From positions 1-27,672 of the forward strand of contig CAZGDY010000006.1 of the NCBI GenBank assembly GCA_964524965.1: DNA of 27,672 nucleotides, in the 5' to 3' direction. Shown here piece after piece: positions 15,847 through 24,186 of the stretch (its first letter is position 1; every line of letters begins with the position of its first letter). The notes beneath the pieces were generated by a model, which was not told the DNA's origin, made no database searches, and saw only the letters and a list, made by a program, of their open reading frames with translations. Both the position numbers and the translations under genes were made by a program. This DNA is from Kmv34 sp964524965. Lineage in GTDB: Bacteria > Aerophobota > Aerophobia > Aerophobales > B3-G15.

Positions 15847-16779
15847 TTGGGAGAAATTTTTTCCGTAAACATATCTTCTGACAAAGGTATATCTAAATCT
15901 CCGGTAAAACAGGCTTATGCAGTAAAACACTTTGGGGCCAAAGGTGATGCTCATTATGGTTTTTCTCATCGTCAAATAAGTCTTTTATCCTGGGAAGACA
16001 TTGAAGAACAGAATTTTCACCTCAAAAGGAAAGGATTTGAGATTTCACAATTAAAGCCTGGTGATTTTGCAGAAAATATTACTACTAAAGGTGTAGATCT
16101 TTCTTCCCTTAAAATAGGAGACAAGATAAGAGTGGGACCGGAAGTTATTTTAGAAGTTACCCAGATTGGTAAAAAATGCCATGATGCATGTGAGATTTAT
16201 AAAAAGATTGGTAGTTGCATTATGCCCAAACGGGGTATTTTTGCGAAAGTATTGAAAGAAGGGTGGTTTAGAAAGAGCGAACTAATTTTTTTGATAAAAG
16301 AGAAGATAGGCATAATAACAGTAAGTGATAGTTGTTTTAAGGGGAAAAGAGAAGATGAAAGTGGCAAAGTTATCCAAAAAATGGTAGCTTCTTTGGGCAA
16401 GATAGTTGAGTATAAAATAGTTCCAGACGAAAAAGGCCTCTTAAAATCAGTTTTACTTGATTTAACAGATGAAAAGGCAGTTGATCTTGTGCTTACTACT
16501 GGGGGAACAGGCATCTCGCCGCGAGATATAACTCCTGATGTAACCAAAGAGCTGATAGATAAAAAGCTACCCGGTTTTGGCGAGCTGGTGAGAATAAAAA
16601 CTTTTTCTTCTTCCCCTACTTCCATTCTTTCCAGGGCAGTTGCTGGAATAAGAGGAAAAACAATTGTTGTTAATCTTCCTGGGAGTCCTCGAGGTGTAGA
16701 AGAGTGTCTTGCTATTTTACTACCCATTCTACCACATGCTTTTGAAATGATCCGGGGACTTTCTCATGAGCACGGTTGA
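15847..16779 (+). CDS. MOSC-MogA/MoaB fusion, molybdopterin adenylyltransferase
   Basis: Two-domain cofactor protein of 310 residues. A MOSC domain (about 1-148; GDAHYGFSHRQIS at 33-45, Cys111, Cys115 and Cys124) of the sulfur-carrier/Moco sulfurase superfamily is joined to a MogA/MoaB domain (about 153-305). The latter has IGIITVSDSC, TTGGTGISPRD (227-237) and NLPGSPRG (276-283), which bind molybdopterin. The MogA part should adenylylate molybdopterin; the MOSC role is less certain. The start is TTG 15847, supported by AAGGTGG (15833-15839) at 7 nt; no ATG fits. It lies 2 nt after moaC and overlaps rnz by 14 nt. Confidence 0.92.
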   Translation: MGEIFSVNISSDKGISKSPVKQAYAVKHFGAKGDAHYGFSHRQISLLSWEDIEEQNFHLKRKGFEISQLKPGDFAENITTKGVDLSSLKIGDKIRVGPEVILEVTQIGKKCHDACEIYKKIGSCIMPKRGIFAKVLKEGWFRKSELIFLIKEKIGIITVSDSCFKGKREDESGKVIQKMVASLGKIVEYKIVPDEKGLLKSVLLDLTDEKAVDLVLTTGGTGISPRDITPDVTKELIDKKLPGFGELVRIKTFSSSPTSILSRAVAGIRGKTIVVNLPGSPRGVEECLAILLPILPHAFEMIRGLSHEHG

Positions 16780-17677
16780 AATAACCTTTTTAGGAACAAC
16801 CGCAGGCATTCCCACCCGGCAAAGATCTCATCCAGCTATACATTTTAATTATAAAAGTGGTAAGGAGTTTTGTTATCTTTTTGATTGTGGCGAAGGAACC
16901 CAAAGACAAATGCTTCTTGCTGGTTTAAATTTTATGAAAATAAGTGAGATTTTTATCACTCACTGGCATTCTGACCATTATCTTGGTCTTCCAGGATTGA
17001 TAGATACCATGGATTTTGAGGGAAGGACTCAACCTTTGGTAATTCACTCAACAGAGCCTCAAAGAGTTAAAAAAATGTTGGATGTAGATTATAATGCTCC
17101 TTCTTTTGAAGTTATATGTAAGAGCGTCTCGGTAAAGCATGATTTAATAACAACTTTATTAGAGACAGATAATTTTATGATTGTTTCAACACCAATGCAG
17201 CACTCTGTTCCTTCTGTTGCCTATGCTTTGATTGAAAAAGACAGAATTAAGATTGATAAAATAAAGTTAAAAGAAAAAGAGCTACCCTTCGAGGGGAAAA
17301 TATATGGTGAAATTAAAGAAAAGGGGGAAGTAGTTTTTAAAGGGAGAGTAATTAATTTAAAAGAAATTTGCTCAGCACAAAAAGGGAAAAAAATTGTTTA
17401 TTCTGGCGATACAAAAATATGTGATAATTTAATTAAAATCACTCAAAATGCCGATTTATTAATTCAGGATTGTACTTATTTCGATGAGACAGATTTTAAA
17501 GAATACGAACATGCTTCAATTAGAGATGTTATTAAATTATTAGGAAAGGTAAAAATTAAAAAAGTAATTTTAACTCATATTAGCAGAAGATATAAGAATC
17601 CAGATAATTTAAAGGAAAAGATAAAAGATTTTCCTAATTTGGAAGTAGCAGTAGATTTTATGAGAGTTGCCGTTTGA
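16766..17677 (+). CDS. rnz: Ribonuclease Z
   Basis: Metallo-beta-lactamase-fold endonuclease that trims tRNA 3' ends. It has 303 residues, the short RNase Z form. FLGTTAGIPT (8-17), DCGEGTQRQ (40-48), the zinc motif HWHSDH (66-71), a SGDT motif near the middle and LTHIS near the C-terminus are present. It starts inside the end of the MOSC-MogA gene (14-nt overlap), so it is the last gene of the moaC transcript. The linkage of tRNA processing to Moco genes is probably just operon packing. Confidence 0.93.
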   Translation: MSTVEITFLGTTAGIPTRQRSHPAIHFNYKSGKEFCYLFDCGEGTQRQMLLAGLNFMKISEIFITHWHSDHYLGLPGLIDTMDFEGRTQPLVIHSTEPQRVKKMLDVDYNAPSFEVICKSVSVKHDLITTLLETDNFMIVSTPMQHSVPSVAYALIEKDRIKIDKIKLKEKELPFEGKIYGEIKEKGEVVFKGRVINLKEICSAQKGKKIVYSGDTKICDNLIKITQNADLLIQDCTYFDETDFKEYEHASIRDVIKLLGKVKIKKVILTHISRRYKNPDNLKEKIKDFPNLEVAVDFMRVAV

Positions 17678-17738
17678 ATTATATTCACCAGTCTTTTTTC
17701 TTTTTATTTTTCCAGCTTGCTCTGCAAATAACATTATC

Positions 17739-17765
17739 AAGGGAGCATACAGAGCCTGCTCCTTT
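17739..17765. repeat. Hairpin between convergent rnz and acr3
   Basis: AAGGGAGC (17739-17746) and GCTCCTTT (17758-17765) form a 7-of-8 stem with an 11-nt loop. It lies between two convergent genes and may slow transcription from both sides, but neither side has a proper T-run, so I do not call it an intrinsic terminator. The rest of 17678-17841 is T-rich with no ORF I can support. Confidence 0.35.
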
Positions 17766-17841
17766 CCCTTCCAGTATTTTAAACTGAATTTAGCCTTCTC
17801 TTTTAATCTGAAACTATTTTGTTTTTAAGGCCTCTTTATTT

Positions 17842-18960
17842 CTAAATTTTTCTTATTTTTTTAGGGATAGATTCAGGTGTTTTTTCAAACCAGCCTCTGG
17901 TAGCAAGGCATACTTTGACCAGCATAAGCATTACAGGGACCTCAATTAAAACTCCTACCACTGTAGCTAAGGATGAACCTGAAGCAAGGCCAAAAAGGAT
18001 AGTAGATGTAGCAATAGCTACCTCAAAATGGTTAGAAGCACCAATCATGGCAGCTGGAGCAGCATTTTCATAAGTAAGACCTAAAACTTTTGCCAGAAAA
18101 TAACCTATAACGAAAATGAAACATATCTGGATGAAAAGGGGTATAGCGATAAGGACGATACTTTGGGGATGTTTCAGAATAACCTCACCCTTAAGAGAGA
18201 AAAGAATAACTAAAGTAGCAAGAAGTGCTACGATGGAGATTGTGGTGAGCTTATGTACAAATTTTTTGTTAAACCAATCCATCCCTTTTTTCTTGATGAT
18301 TTGCTTGCGGGATAAGTAGCCAGCTACGAGCGGAAGGCCCACATAGATGAGAACTGACAAAACTATTGTTTGCCAGGGAATGGGCATTTTATTCACTCCC
18401 AATAAAAATCCACCCAAGGGAGCGTACAGAAAGAGCATAGCTAAAGAATTAATAGCCACCATAATCAAAGTAAGGCCTTCGTTTCCTTTAGCAAGATAAG
18501 ACCACATAAGAACCATAGCGGTGCAGGGAGCAATTCCTAAAAGAATGGTGCCTGAGATGTAGGAACGATAGAGCGGTATTTCTTGTCCCCGGATAATCTC
18601 TGTTCCTGGGATAAGAGGGCGAAATATAATTCCCAGAAATAAATAAGCAATTAAGAACATGGAAAAAGGTTTTATGGCCCAGTTAATAAATAAAGTTAAA
18701 AGTACCGGTTTAGGAGTTTTTCCGGTTTTTATTACTTGCGAAAAATCAATTTTTACCATAATTGGATACATCATAAAGAAAAGGCATATAGCAATTGGAA
18801 GAGAAACTTGAGCTATGCTCATTTTATCAAGCCAAACAGAAAAAGATGGAGAGGCTTTTCCGATGAGAATACCCATAATGATGCATAGCGCTACCCATCC
18901 TGTTAAGTATTTTTCAAATATACTTAATTTTTTCCCATGAGTTTTTTCTCTTGAAGCCAT
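17842..18960 (-). CDS. acr3: ACR3-family arsenite efflux transporter
   Basis: Inner-membrane arsenite/H+ antiporter of the bile/arsenite/riboflavin transporter superfamily, 372 residues with about ten membrane segments. The functional Cys146 in GIAPCTAMVLMW and the C-terminal GASNHFEVAIAT segment are characteristic of ACR3. It is the last gene of the arsR operon, 65 nt after ccdA, and ends in a Lys/Arg-rich tail. Substrate specificity (arsenite, possibly antimonite) is inferred from the family. The symbol arsB is used loosely for the same function but denotes a different family. Confidence 0.94.
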   Translation of the reverse strand: MASREKTHGKKLSIFEKYLTGWVALCIIMGILIGKASPSFSVWLDKMSIAQVSLPIAICLFFMMYPIMVKIDFSQVIKTGKTPKPVLLTLFINWAIKPFSMFLIAYLFLGIIFRPLIPGTEIIRGQEIPLYRSYISGTILLGIAPCTAMVLMWSYLAKGNEGLTLIMVAINSLAMLFLYAPLGGFLLGVNKMPIPWQTIVLSVLIYVGLPLVAGYLSRKQIIKKKGMDWFNKKFVHKLTTISIVALLATLVILFSLKGEVILKHPQSIVLIAIPLFIQICFIFVIGYFLAKVLGLTYENAAPAAMIGASNHFEVAIATSTILFGLASGSSLATVVGVLIEVPVMLMLVKVCLATRGWFEKTPESIPKKIRKI

Positions 18961-19025
18961 TTTTTCCCTCTTTTTTTCTTTTGTTTAATTTTCTAATCTT
19001 ATTTCCGATTACCTTTCTTATCTTT

Positions 19026-19718
19026 TTAAAAAAACAGAAAGTAAAGACCAACTAATATTATTAAAACCCCTCCTAGTTTTCTTAGTACCGAACTAATTTT
19101 TCTGGCTTTCTTTGATTCTATCAAGGCTTTAGCTGCACCTATGGAGGTGCCAGCAATGAGAATTAGTATGCAATGTCCTAAAGCGTAGAAAAAAAGCAAA
19201 ACTCCTCCGTAGAGCAAACTACTTCCCTTGGTTGCAACGTATGTCAGAAGTACCACAAGAATAGGAACAGCACATGGAGTAGAAACGACTCCAAAAAGCA
19301 TACCTAAAAGTAGCGAGCTAAATGTTCCTTTCTTCAAAAATTTTGGGGCGATGGGTATTGAAAAATTAAATTGGAAAAGACCCAACAAATGTACTCCCAT
19401 AATAAGAGCCACAATACTAACGATGTATTTCCAATAGCCGCCAATATCACCAAAAAGCCTGCCCCCTAAAGCAGCAATAATCCCTAAAATAACAAAGGTG
19501 ATGGAAAGGCCAAGTACGAAAAGACTGGAGAAGATAAGTGATTTTTTTATCCCTACGGTTTGCTTGTTACTTGTTACAAAGCCAATCATAAGAGGAATCA
19601 TAGCCAGAACGCAGGGATTTGAGGCAGTTAAAAATCCTCCCAAGAATGCGGCTAGAGGTGCAAACCATTGATTTGTTTGGATAACCTGTTTTAAATTTCC
19701 TAATAAATATTCTAGCAC
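19026..19718 (-). CDS. ccdA: CcdA/DsbD-type transmembrane electron carrier
   Basis: Membrane protein of 230 residues with about six helices. It moves reducing equivalents from cytosolic thioredoxin to extracytoplasmic thiol proteins. The redox pair is Cys36 (ASNPCVLAMIP) and Cys149 (STPCAVPILV), the hallmark of the CcdA/DsbD-beta family. It starts with GTG 19718, which shares one base with the TAG stop of the upstream thioredoxin gene (TAGTG), with GGGAG as SD. The immediate neighbour, a membrane-anchored thioredoxin, is its likely electron acceptor. Confidence 0.93.
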   Translation of the reverse strand: MLEYLLGNLKQVIQTNQWFAPLAAFLGGFLTASNPCVLAMIPLMIGFVTSNKQTVGIKKSLIFSSLFVLGLSITFVILGIIAALGGRLFGDIGGYWKYIVSIVALIMGVHLLGLFQFNFSIPIAPKFLKKGTFSSLLLGMLFGVVSTPCAVPILVVLLTYVATKGSSLLYGGVLLFFYALGHCILILIAGTSIGAAKALIESKKARKISSVLRKLGGVLIILVGLYFLFF

Positions 19719-20740
19719 TATTTGACTCCCATCGCATTCAATTTTTCTTTTATCGCCTCCTTACCCATAAATCCTTCGTTACGGTAAACTTCATTTCCCT
19801 TGTCATCAAAAAATATCTGTGTGGGGATGAGTCTTACGCGATGACGCCGGGTAAGAGTTTTGTATTCATCAATTTCAATAATAAGAATAGAGGCTTTTTC
19901 TTTATATTCGATAGCTAATTCCTCAAGAATAGGCTTCATTTGCTTGCAAGGGATGCATGTATCTTGTCCAAAATCAGCTACAACCGGTCTACCCTTTTGA
20001 AGAGCTGCATCAAGCGGATTTTTCATTTTTATTGCCAATTGAGCTTTCACCCATTCCTCATTTCTGGTAATCTTAGCTGTAGTTTTTAGCTCTTCTATCC
20101 GTATCTCCAGTTTTTTCCTTCCTTTTTCCTGAAGAAGATAAGTTTTTAGCTGATTTTCTATTTCCTGGAAAGACTCTCCCTGGAGATCACCTTCAAGCTT
20201 CTCGTATAATGTCCTTATTTCTTCCGGTGAGACCTGTACGTCCTTAATCATTTTTTGAATGAGTTCCTGAACCAGAATTTCTTTTCTATTTTTTTTATTT
20301 GCCTCGATTTTTTCTTGAATCTCTTTTTCATCTTCCAATTTCTGTCTCTCAGCTTCTTGGAATAGGATTTCTTTTATAATTAGCTGCTCGAGAAGCTCTT
20401 CTTTATTTTCTTCGAAAATATCTTGATATTGGGGAGGAAGACTCTCTAATTCTTCATCGAGTTCTTTAGAGGTAATGGGTCTTTCATTAACTCTGGCCAG
20501 TGTTACTGTTTCTTCTTCTCTCGGTGTGGCAGTTTTGTTGATAATCTCAATGGTACCTTTTTTTTTGTCCGGTAGGTCCATCTCTTTTTGAGTTTTTTGT
20601 TGAAGAAGAGGTATTGTGGTTTTTGGTTTACTGGGCAAAGGTGACTGACGAGTTTTATTAATCAGAACCCCGGCCACAACAACAATACCTATCGCTACAA
20701 GAACTGTTATATTTCTCAAGGTTCTTTTATCTATCTTCAC
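19718..20740 (-). CDS. Membrane-anchored SurA_N-like plus thioredoxin fusion
   Basis: 340 residues: short cytosolic start, one membrane helix (about 11-27), then a Pro/Lys-rich linker to about 80. A helical charged region (about 81-230) follows, beginning ARVNERPITSKELDEELE, which resembles the SurA/PpiC N-terminal chaperone module. The C-terminal thioredoxin domain (about 240-340) has the active site CIPC (262-265) and cis-Pro306 in RLIPTQ. No PpiC catalytic domain is seen. The topology puts the thioredoxin outside the cytoplasm, where CcdA (next gene) can reduce it. The SurA_N assignment rests on a short sequence pattern and is moderate; the thioredoxin part is secure. Confidence 0.85.
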   Translation of the reverse strand: MKIDKRTLRNITVLVAIGIVVVAGVLINKTRQSPLPSKPKTTIPLLQQKTQKEMDLPDKKKGTIEIINKTATPREEETVTLARVNERPITSKELDEELESLPPQYQDIFEENKEELLEQLIIKEILFQEAERQKLEDEKEIQEKIEANKKNRKEILVQELIQKMIKDVQVSPEEIRTLYEKLEGDLQGESFQEIENQLKTYLLQEKGRKKLEIRIEELKTTAKITRNEEWVKAQLAIKMKNPLDAALQKGRPVVADFGQDTCIPCKQMKPILEELAIEYKEKASILIIEIDEYKTLTRRHRVRLIPTQIFFDDKGNEVYRNEGFMGKEAIKEKLNAMGVK

Positions 20741-20826
20741 TTAAAGATTATCTCCTTTAGATTGTTGAGCTCCTGAATCACAAAGGCAATCTTTTTTATT
20801 TTACTTTCTTATTCGGTTTTTCCCCA

Positions 20827-21069
20827 TTATTTTGATTTCTCCTGGAGCCATTTTTTTATCTTTTCCGGTGATGCTATCTCACCTGAGCACTTGATTTTAC
20901 CGTCAATGGCAAGAGCAGGGGTAAACATTACTCCTGCTTTACTAATTTTCTCTATATCTTTTACCTTCTCAAATTCAACATCAATTCCAAGTTCATCAAT
21001 TGTTTTTTTAGCATTGGCTTCTAGCTTCCTACATTTTGGACAGCCTAATCCAAAAACCTGAACTTTCAT
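20827..21069 (-). CDS. Small thioredoxin-like redox-active disulfide protein
   Basis: 80-residue glutaredoxin/thioredoxin-fold protein with a GCPKC active site (Cys10, Cys13) immediately after the first strand and a conserved cis-Pro segment MFTPALAIDG (48-57). It matches the archaeal and anaerobic redox-active disulfide protein 2 family. There is no signal peptide, so it is cytosolic. It sits between the permease (27-nt gap) and the anchored thioredoxin (86-nt gap). The likely role is thiol reduction linked to metalloid handling or to feeding CcdA; the partner is not shown by the sequence. Confidence 0.9.
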   Translation of the reverse strand: MKVQVFGLGCPKCRKLEANAKKTIDELGIDVEFEKVKDIEKISKAGVMFTPALAIDGKIKCSGEIASPEKIKKWLQEKSK

Positions 21070-21096
21070 CTTTGCGCCTCCTTGTTTTTAAGTTTT

Positions 21097-22125
21097 TTAC
21101 GAAACAAAATTGCCAAAAATCATCCCTATAAAGGTGGACATAACAATCACAAGAGCTATATATACCATCGCTTTTTTGGTTCCCATGATACTTCTTATCA
21201 CCAGCATATTGGGAAGTGATAATGCTGGCCCTGCTAAAAGTAGGGTTAAAGCAGGTCCCTTACCCATACCTAATCCAAGAAAAGTTTTCAAAATAGGAAC
21301 TTCGGTTAAGGTAGCAAAGTACATTAAGGCTCCTGCTATTGATGCGGTAAAGTTGGACCTTAAAGTGTTACCTCCCACCCAGGTTTGAATTATCTCGGTA
21401 GGTAAAACTGCTCCAATTATTCCGGCAATAAACACTCCTGCCAATAGCCAGGGTAAAATAAGTCGAATAAACTGCAAGGTTGATATGAGCCAGGATAAAA
21501 CTTCTTTTTTTGTAAACCAGAGTTTTAATAGAATAAGTAAAATAGCTATTAAAAAAATTACTACCCACCATTTTCCCCAGGCTCCCAGAACCAGTATTCC
21601 TACAAGATCGGCAAAGAAAAAAAGAGTTACCAGACCGCTTTTTTGAGATTTATTTGGATCAGTTGCAAGAGCAAATTCTGTTTTTTCTTCTTTTTTTTGC
21701 TCAAAAATCCGTGCCATTATTAGACCAATTCCTATGGAAAAACCTATTGCCCCAACTGCTCTTGCTATGCCAAATTCAATCCCTAAAAGGCGAGCAGAGT
21801 AAATGATGGCAAGAAGGTTTATAGCTGGACCTGAATATAAAAAAGTAGAGGCAGGCCCTATTCCTGCTCCCATGGTGTATATACCGGAGAAAAGAGGTAA
21901 GATAGTGCAGCTACATACAGCAAGAATTGTTCCTGCTACTGAGGCTACAGTATAGGACAAAATCTTATTAGCAGAGGGCCCAAAATAGCGTAAAATTGTC
22001 TCTTTTTTCACCATGCTACTTATCGCACCTGCTATAAAAAAAGCAGGGATAAGACAGGTTAAAACATGTAAAGATAAATACTCAGATAGGGCTTTTGCTC
22101 CAGCTAAAAAAATAGATAACCACAT
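21097..22125 (-). CDS. ArsP/DUF318-type permease
   Basis: 342-residue membrane protein with two homologous halves of about four helices each, separated by a charged loop (about 131-155). The first half carries CSCTILPLFSG (71-81) and GPASTFLYSGPAINL (90-104); the second has ATLTEVPILK and LLLAGPALSLP. These are signatures of the PF03773 permease family. Some members (ArsP) export organoarsenicals, others are linked to other metals. The place right after arsR supports a metalloid substrate. The ATG at 22125 has a modest AAGGAT SD at 10 nt. A second member of this family starts at 26979. Confidence 0.9.
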   Translation of the reverse strand: MWLSIFLAGAKALSEYLSLHVLTCLIPAFFIAGAISSMVKKETILRYFGPSANKILSYTVASVAGTILAVCSCTILPLFSGIYTMGAGIGPASTFLYSGPAINLLAIIYSARLLGIEFGIARAVGAIGFSIGIGLIMARIFEQKKEEKTEFALATDPNKSQKSGLVTLFFFADLVGILVLGAWGKWWVVIFLIAILLILLKLWFTKKEVLSWLISTLQFIRLILPWLLAGVFIAGIIGAVLPTEIIQTWVGGNTLRSNFTASIAGALMYFATLTEVPILKTFLGLGMGKGPALTLLLAGPALSLPNMLVIRSIMGTKKAMVYIALVIVMSTFIGMIFGNFVS

Positions 22126-22183
22126 TACTATTTTATCCTTTATGCTTTAATGTTCAAATATGCAAATATAAGCGGAAAAAAAA

Positions 22184-22495
22184 TTAACTCAAGATAGTAA
22201 TTTTTTCTTTTGCTGTCTTTTTTACAGAATAAAGAGCAAAATCGAGAATCTTATACACATTTTTATCCTGAACTTCATAATAAACACTTACCCCCTCTTT
22301 TCGGGAGGAAAGTATTCCTGTTCTTTTTAGTGCAGCAAGATGACGGGAGACATTGGATTGTTCTTCTTTTAAATAGGGCACAATCTCGCACACACATCTT
22401 TCACCTTCCTGTAAATACTGGACAATTTTTATTCTGGTGGAATGAGATAATGCTTTGAAATACTCTGCCTGGACTTCAATTTTTCGGTCTATCAT
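22184..22495 (-). CDS. arsR: ArsR/SmtB-family repressor
   Basis: 103-residue winged-helix regulator and first gene of the six-gene operon. The recognition segment is SNVSRHLAALKRTGIL (54-69), and Cys34-Val-Cys36 in RCVCEI is the metalloid-sensing pair at the start of the DNA-binding helices, as in arsenite-responsive ArsR. This favours As(III)/Sb(III) over zinc or cadmium sensing. The SD AAGGA precedes ATG 22495. The promoter upstream has an imperfect palindrome at its start site, which suggests autoregulation. Confidence 0.93.
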   Translation of the reverse strand: MIDRKIEVQAEYFKALSHSTRIKIVQYLQEGERCVCEIVPYLKEEQSNVSRHLAALKRTGILSSRKEGVSVYYEVQDKNVYKILDFALYSVKKTAKEKITILS

Positions 22496-22515
22496 AATTT
22501 TTCCTTTTATGGTTA

Positions 22516-22558
22516 TATGCTCATAAAAGTATTATAAATAAATTTATTTTTTCGTCAA
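22516..22558 (-). promoter_or_regulatory. ars operon promoter with candidate ArsR operator
   Basis: On the minus strand: TTGACG (22553-22558), 16-nt spacer, TATAAT (22531-22536). Just downstream, around +1, is an imperfect palindrome centred on TATGAGCATA (22516-22525), with two further matching bases on each side after one mismatch. Position and symmetry fit an ArsR-type operator; binding is inferred. Confidence 0.6.
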
Positions 22559-22595
22559 GGAAAGATTTTAGTATTTTTTCCCCAGGCAAAGATTT

Positions 22596-23900
22596 TCATT
22601 TGGCTTTGCGAAGCTTACTAGTAGCTTTAAAAGCCAAAATTGCTGCTATTGCCAGAGCAATGGTGAGTAAAAAAAAGAAGTACTTATAGGCTACTATCGA
22701 GTAATGTCCGCCACTTGACCCAAAAATATCAAATATAAACCCCGTTAACGGTTGAAACACCACTCCACCAAAGAAAGGAATTGAGTTGGTAATCCCCAGA
22801 GCAGTTCCAAAGTTAGTCTGGGGAAGTATTTCTGTGTATAGCCGCATTAAAAATGGGACAGTCCCATTTGCAAAGCCCAATATAAATATAGACAAAGAAA
22901 GAGCAAAAGGAGTAAGTGTGCCAATAGTTACCATCAGTATAAGATAAATCACTCCCGAAACAACAAAACCCATGATAAAAATCAAGCTCCCAAAGCGAGT
23001 ATTAAGTAACTTTGCTAAAATTAAAGACCCCACTATGTACCCAATAGGTAAGGCCATAATCATATTAGAAGCTGCCGTTTTGCTAAAATCGTAGGCATCC
23101 ATTAGAAAAGGAACTCCCCATAAACCTTGAAAAGCCATAAGTGCCCCAATATTTAAAAAAGCTCCACATACAAGATACCTTATGATGCTTATACTAAAGG
23201 TAGCTTTCAGAGAACTAAACCAGTTTATTTTAGCAGATGATTTTTTGGAATTTGATAAATGAGAAGAACTATTTTCCTTTTTTGATAAGGATATTTTTTT
23301 TGGTTCATCCCTAACAATAGTCCATACTAAGAGGGCTAAAATAAAGGTAATCACCGTTATCATCAAAGTAGCGTTTCTCCATCCCACTCTAGCGATTAAA
23401 GCTCCCAGTGGACCAGCAGCTACAATTGCCCCAGCATTTCCCCCCACCATCATCAGGGAAAAGGCAAAAGTTCGCTCCTTTAAGCTGAACCACTTTGAAA
23501 TAAACCAGGTAATTGGCACAAATGCCCCCGCAGCACCTATCCCAATAATCACTCTGCCTGTAAATGCTACCAAGAAGTTTGGTGCCAAGGCAAAAGCCAT
23601 ACTACCCAATCCTATAAGGAGTGCACATATTGAGATTACTCGTCTGGGCTTCCATCGATCAACAAAAACTCCCACTATGGGCTGGCATAGCGCATAACTA
23701 TAAAAATATGCGCTGGCCATTAATCCAAGCATGGTGCCAGAAACACCAAAAGTTTTCACCAGATCCGGTGCAAGTGCAGATGCGCTCACACGATGAAAAT
23801 AAACAATGAAATAGACCATAATTATGATGCTAAGTGCCATCCATCGAAAGGTTTTTGACTCAATCAGTTGGCTGTGTTTGAGAGAACTTTTTTTTAACAT
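22596..23900 (-). CDS. Major facilitator superfamily transporter
   Basis: 434 residues with about twelve membrane helices. Loop 2-3 has the MFS motif A form GVFVDRWKPRR. A long Ser/Lys-rich cytosolic loop (about 196-225) separates the halves. The N-terminal YFHRVSASALAPDL resembles organic-anion or sugar-phosphate type members, but the substrate cannot be told from sequence. The start ATG 23900 follows GGAG (23906-23909). It ends 100 nt before the arsR start region, with its own transcription unit on the same strand and no clear terminator. Nothing ties it to arsenic resistance apart from position. Confidence 0.88.
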   Translation of the reverse strand: MLKKSSLKHSQLIESKTFRWMALSIIIMVYFIVYFHRVSASALAPDLVKTFGVSGTMLGLMASAYFYSYALCQPIVGVFVDRWKPRRVISICALLIGLGSMAFALAPNFLVAFTGRVIIGIGAAGAFVPITWFISKWFSLKERTFAFSLMMVGGNAGAIVAAGPLGALIARVGWRNATLMITVITFILALLVWTIVRDEPKKISLSKKENSSSHLSNSKKSSAKINWFSSLKATFSISIIRYLVCGAFLNIGALMAFQGLWGVPFLMDAYDFSKTAASNMIMALPIGYIVGSLILAKLLNTRFGSLIFIMGFVVSGVIYLILMVTIGTLTPFALSLSIFILGFANGTVPFLMRLYTEILPQTNFGTALGITNSIPFFGGVVFQPLTGFIFDIFGSSGGHYSIVAYKYFFFLLTIALAIAAILAFKATSKLRKAK

Positions 23901-24186
23901 TTCATCTCCGTTGATATAAAAAATAGTTATTTATGTTCAATTGGTTAAAATTTGAGGTGAGTTTAATAGACGATTGTTTCTCTCTCGCCTAATGGGATTA
24001 CACCTTCAAGATATCTTTTTTTGTCAGGGGAATCCTTATCGTACAATGGATACATTATAGTATTTTAACCGTATATGCAAAGAAGATTTACCAAATATTG
24101 TTAGTTTCGCACCACATAAACAGTTTTTTTTATCTACACTAATGGAGATAAATCGATAACGGCAATGTCTTAATTTTTAAGAATTT
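23901..24186. other. Intergenic region between MFS and DUF166 genes
   Basis: 286 nt with no supportable ORF. On the minus strand TTGAAC (23935-23940) and TATCAA (23911-23916), 18 nt apart, are a weak candidate MFS promoter. A 7-bp inverted repeat, TTTATCT...AGATAAA with a 10-nt loop, lies near 24127-24150. Neither side has a T-run placed for termination. Confidence 0.3.

Noticed and set aside
16197..16727. 176-aa minus-strand frame
   Set aside because: Antisense of the MOSC-MogA gene, whose frame has clear motifs and conserved neighbours.
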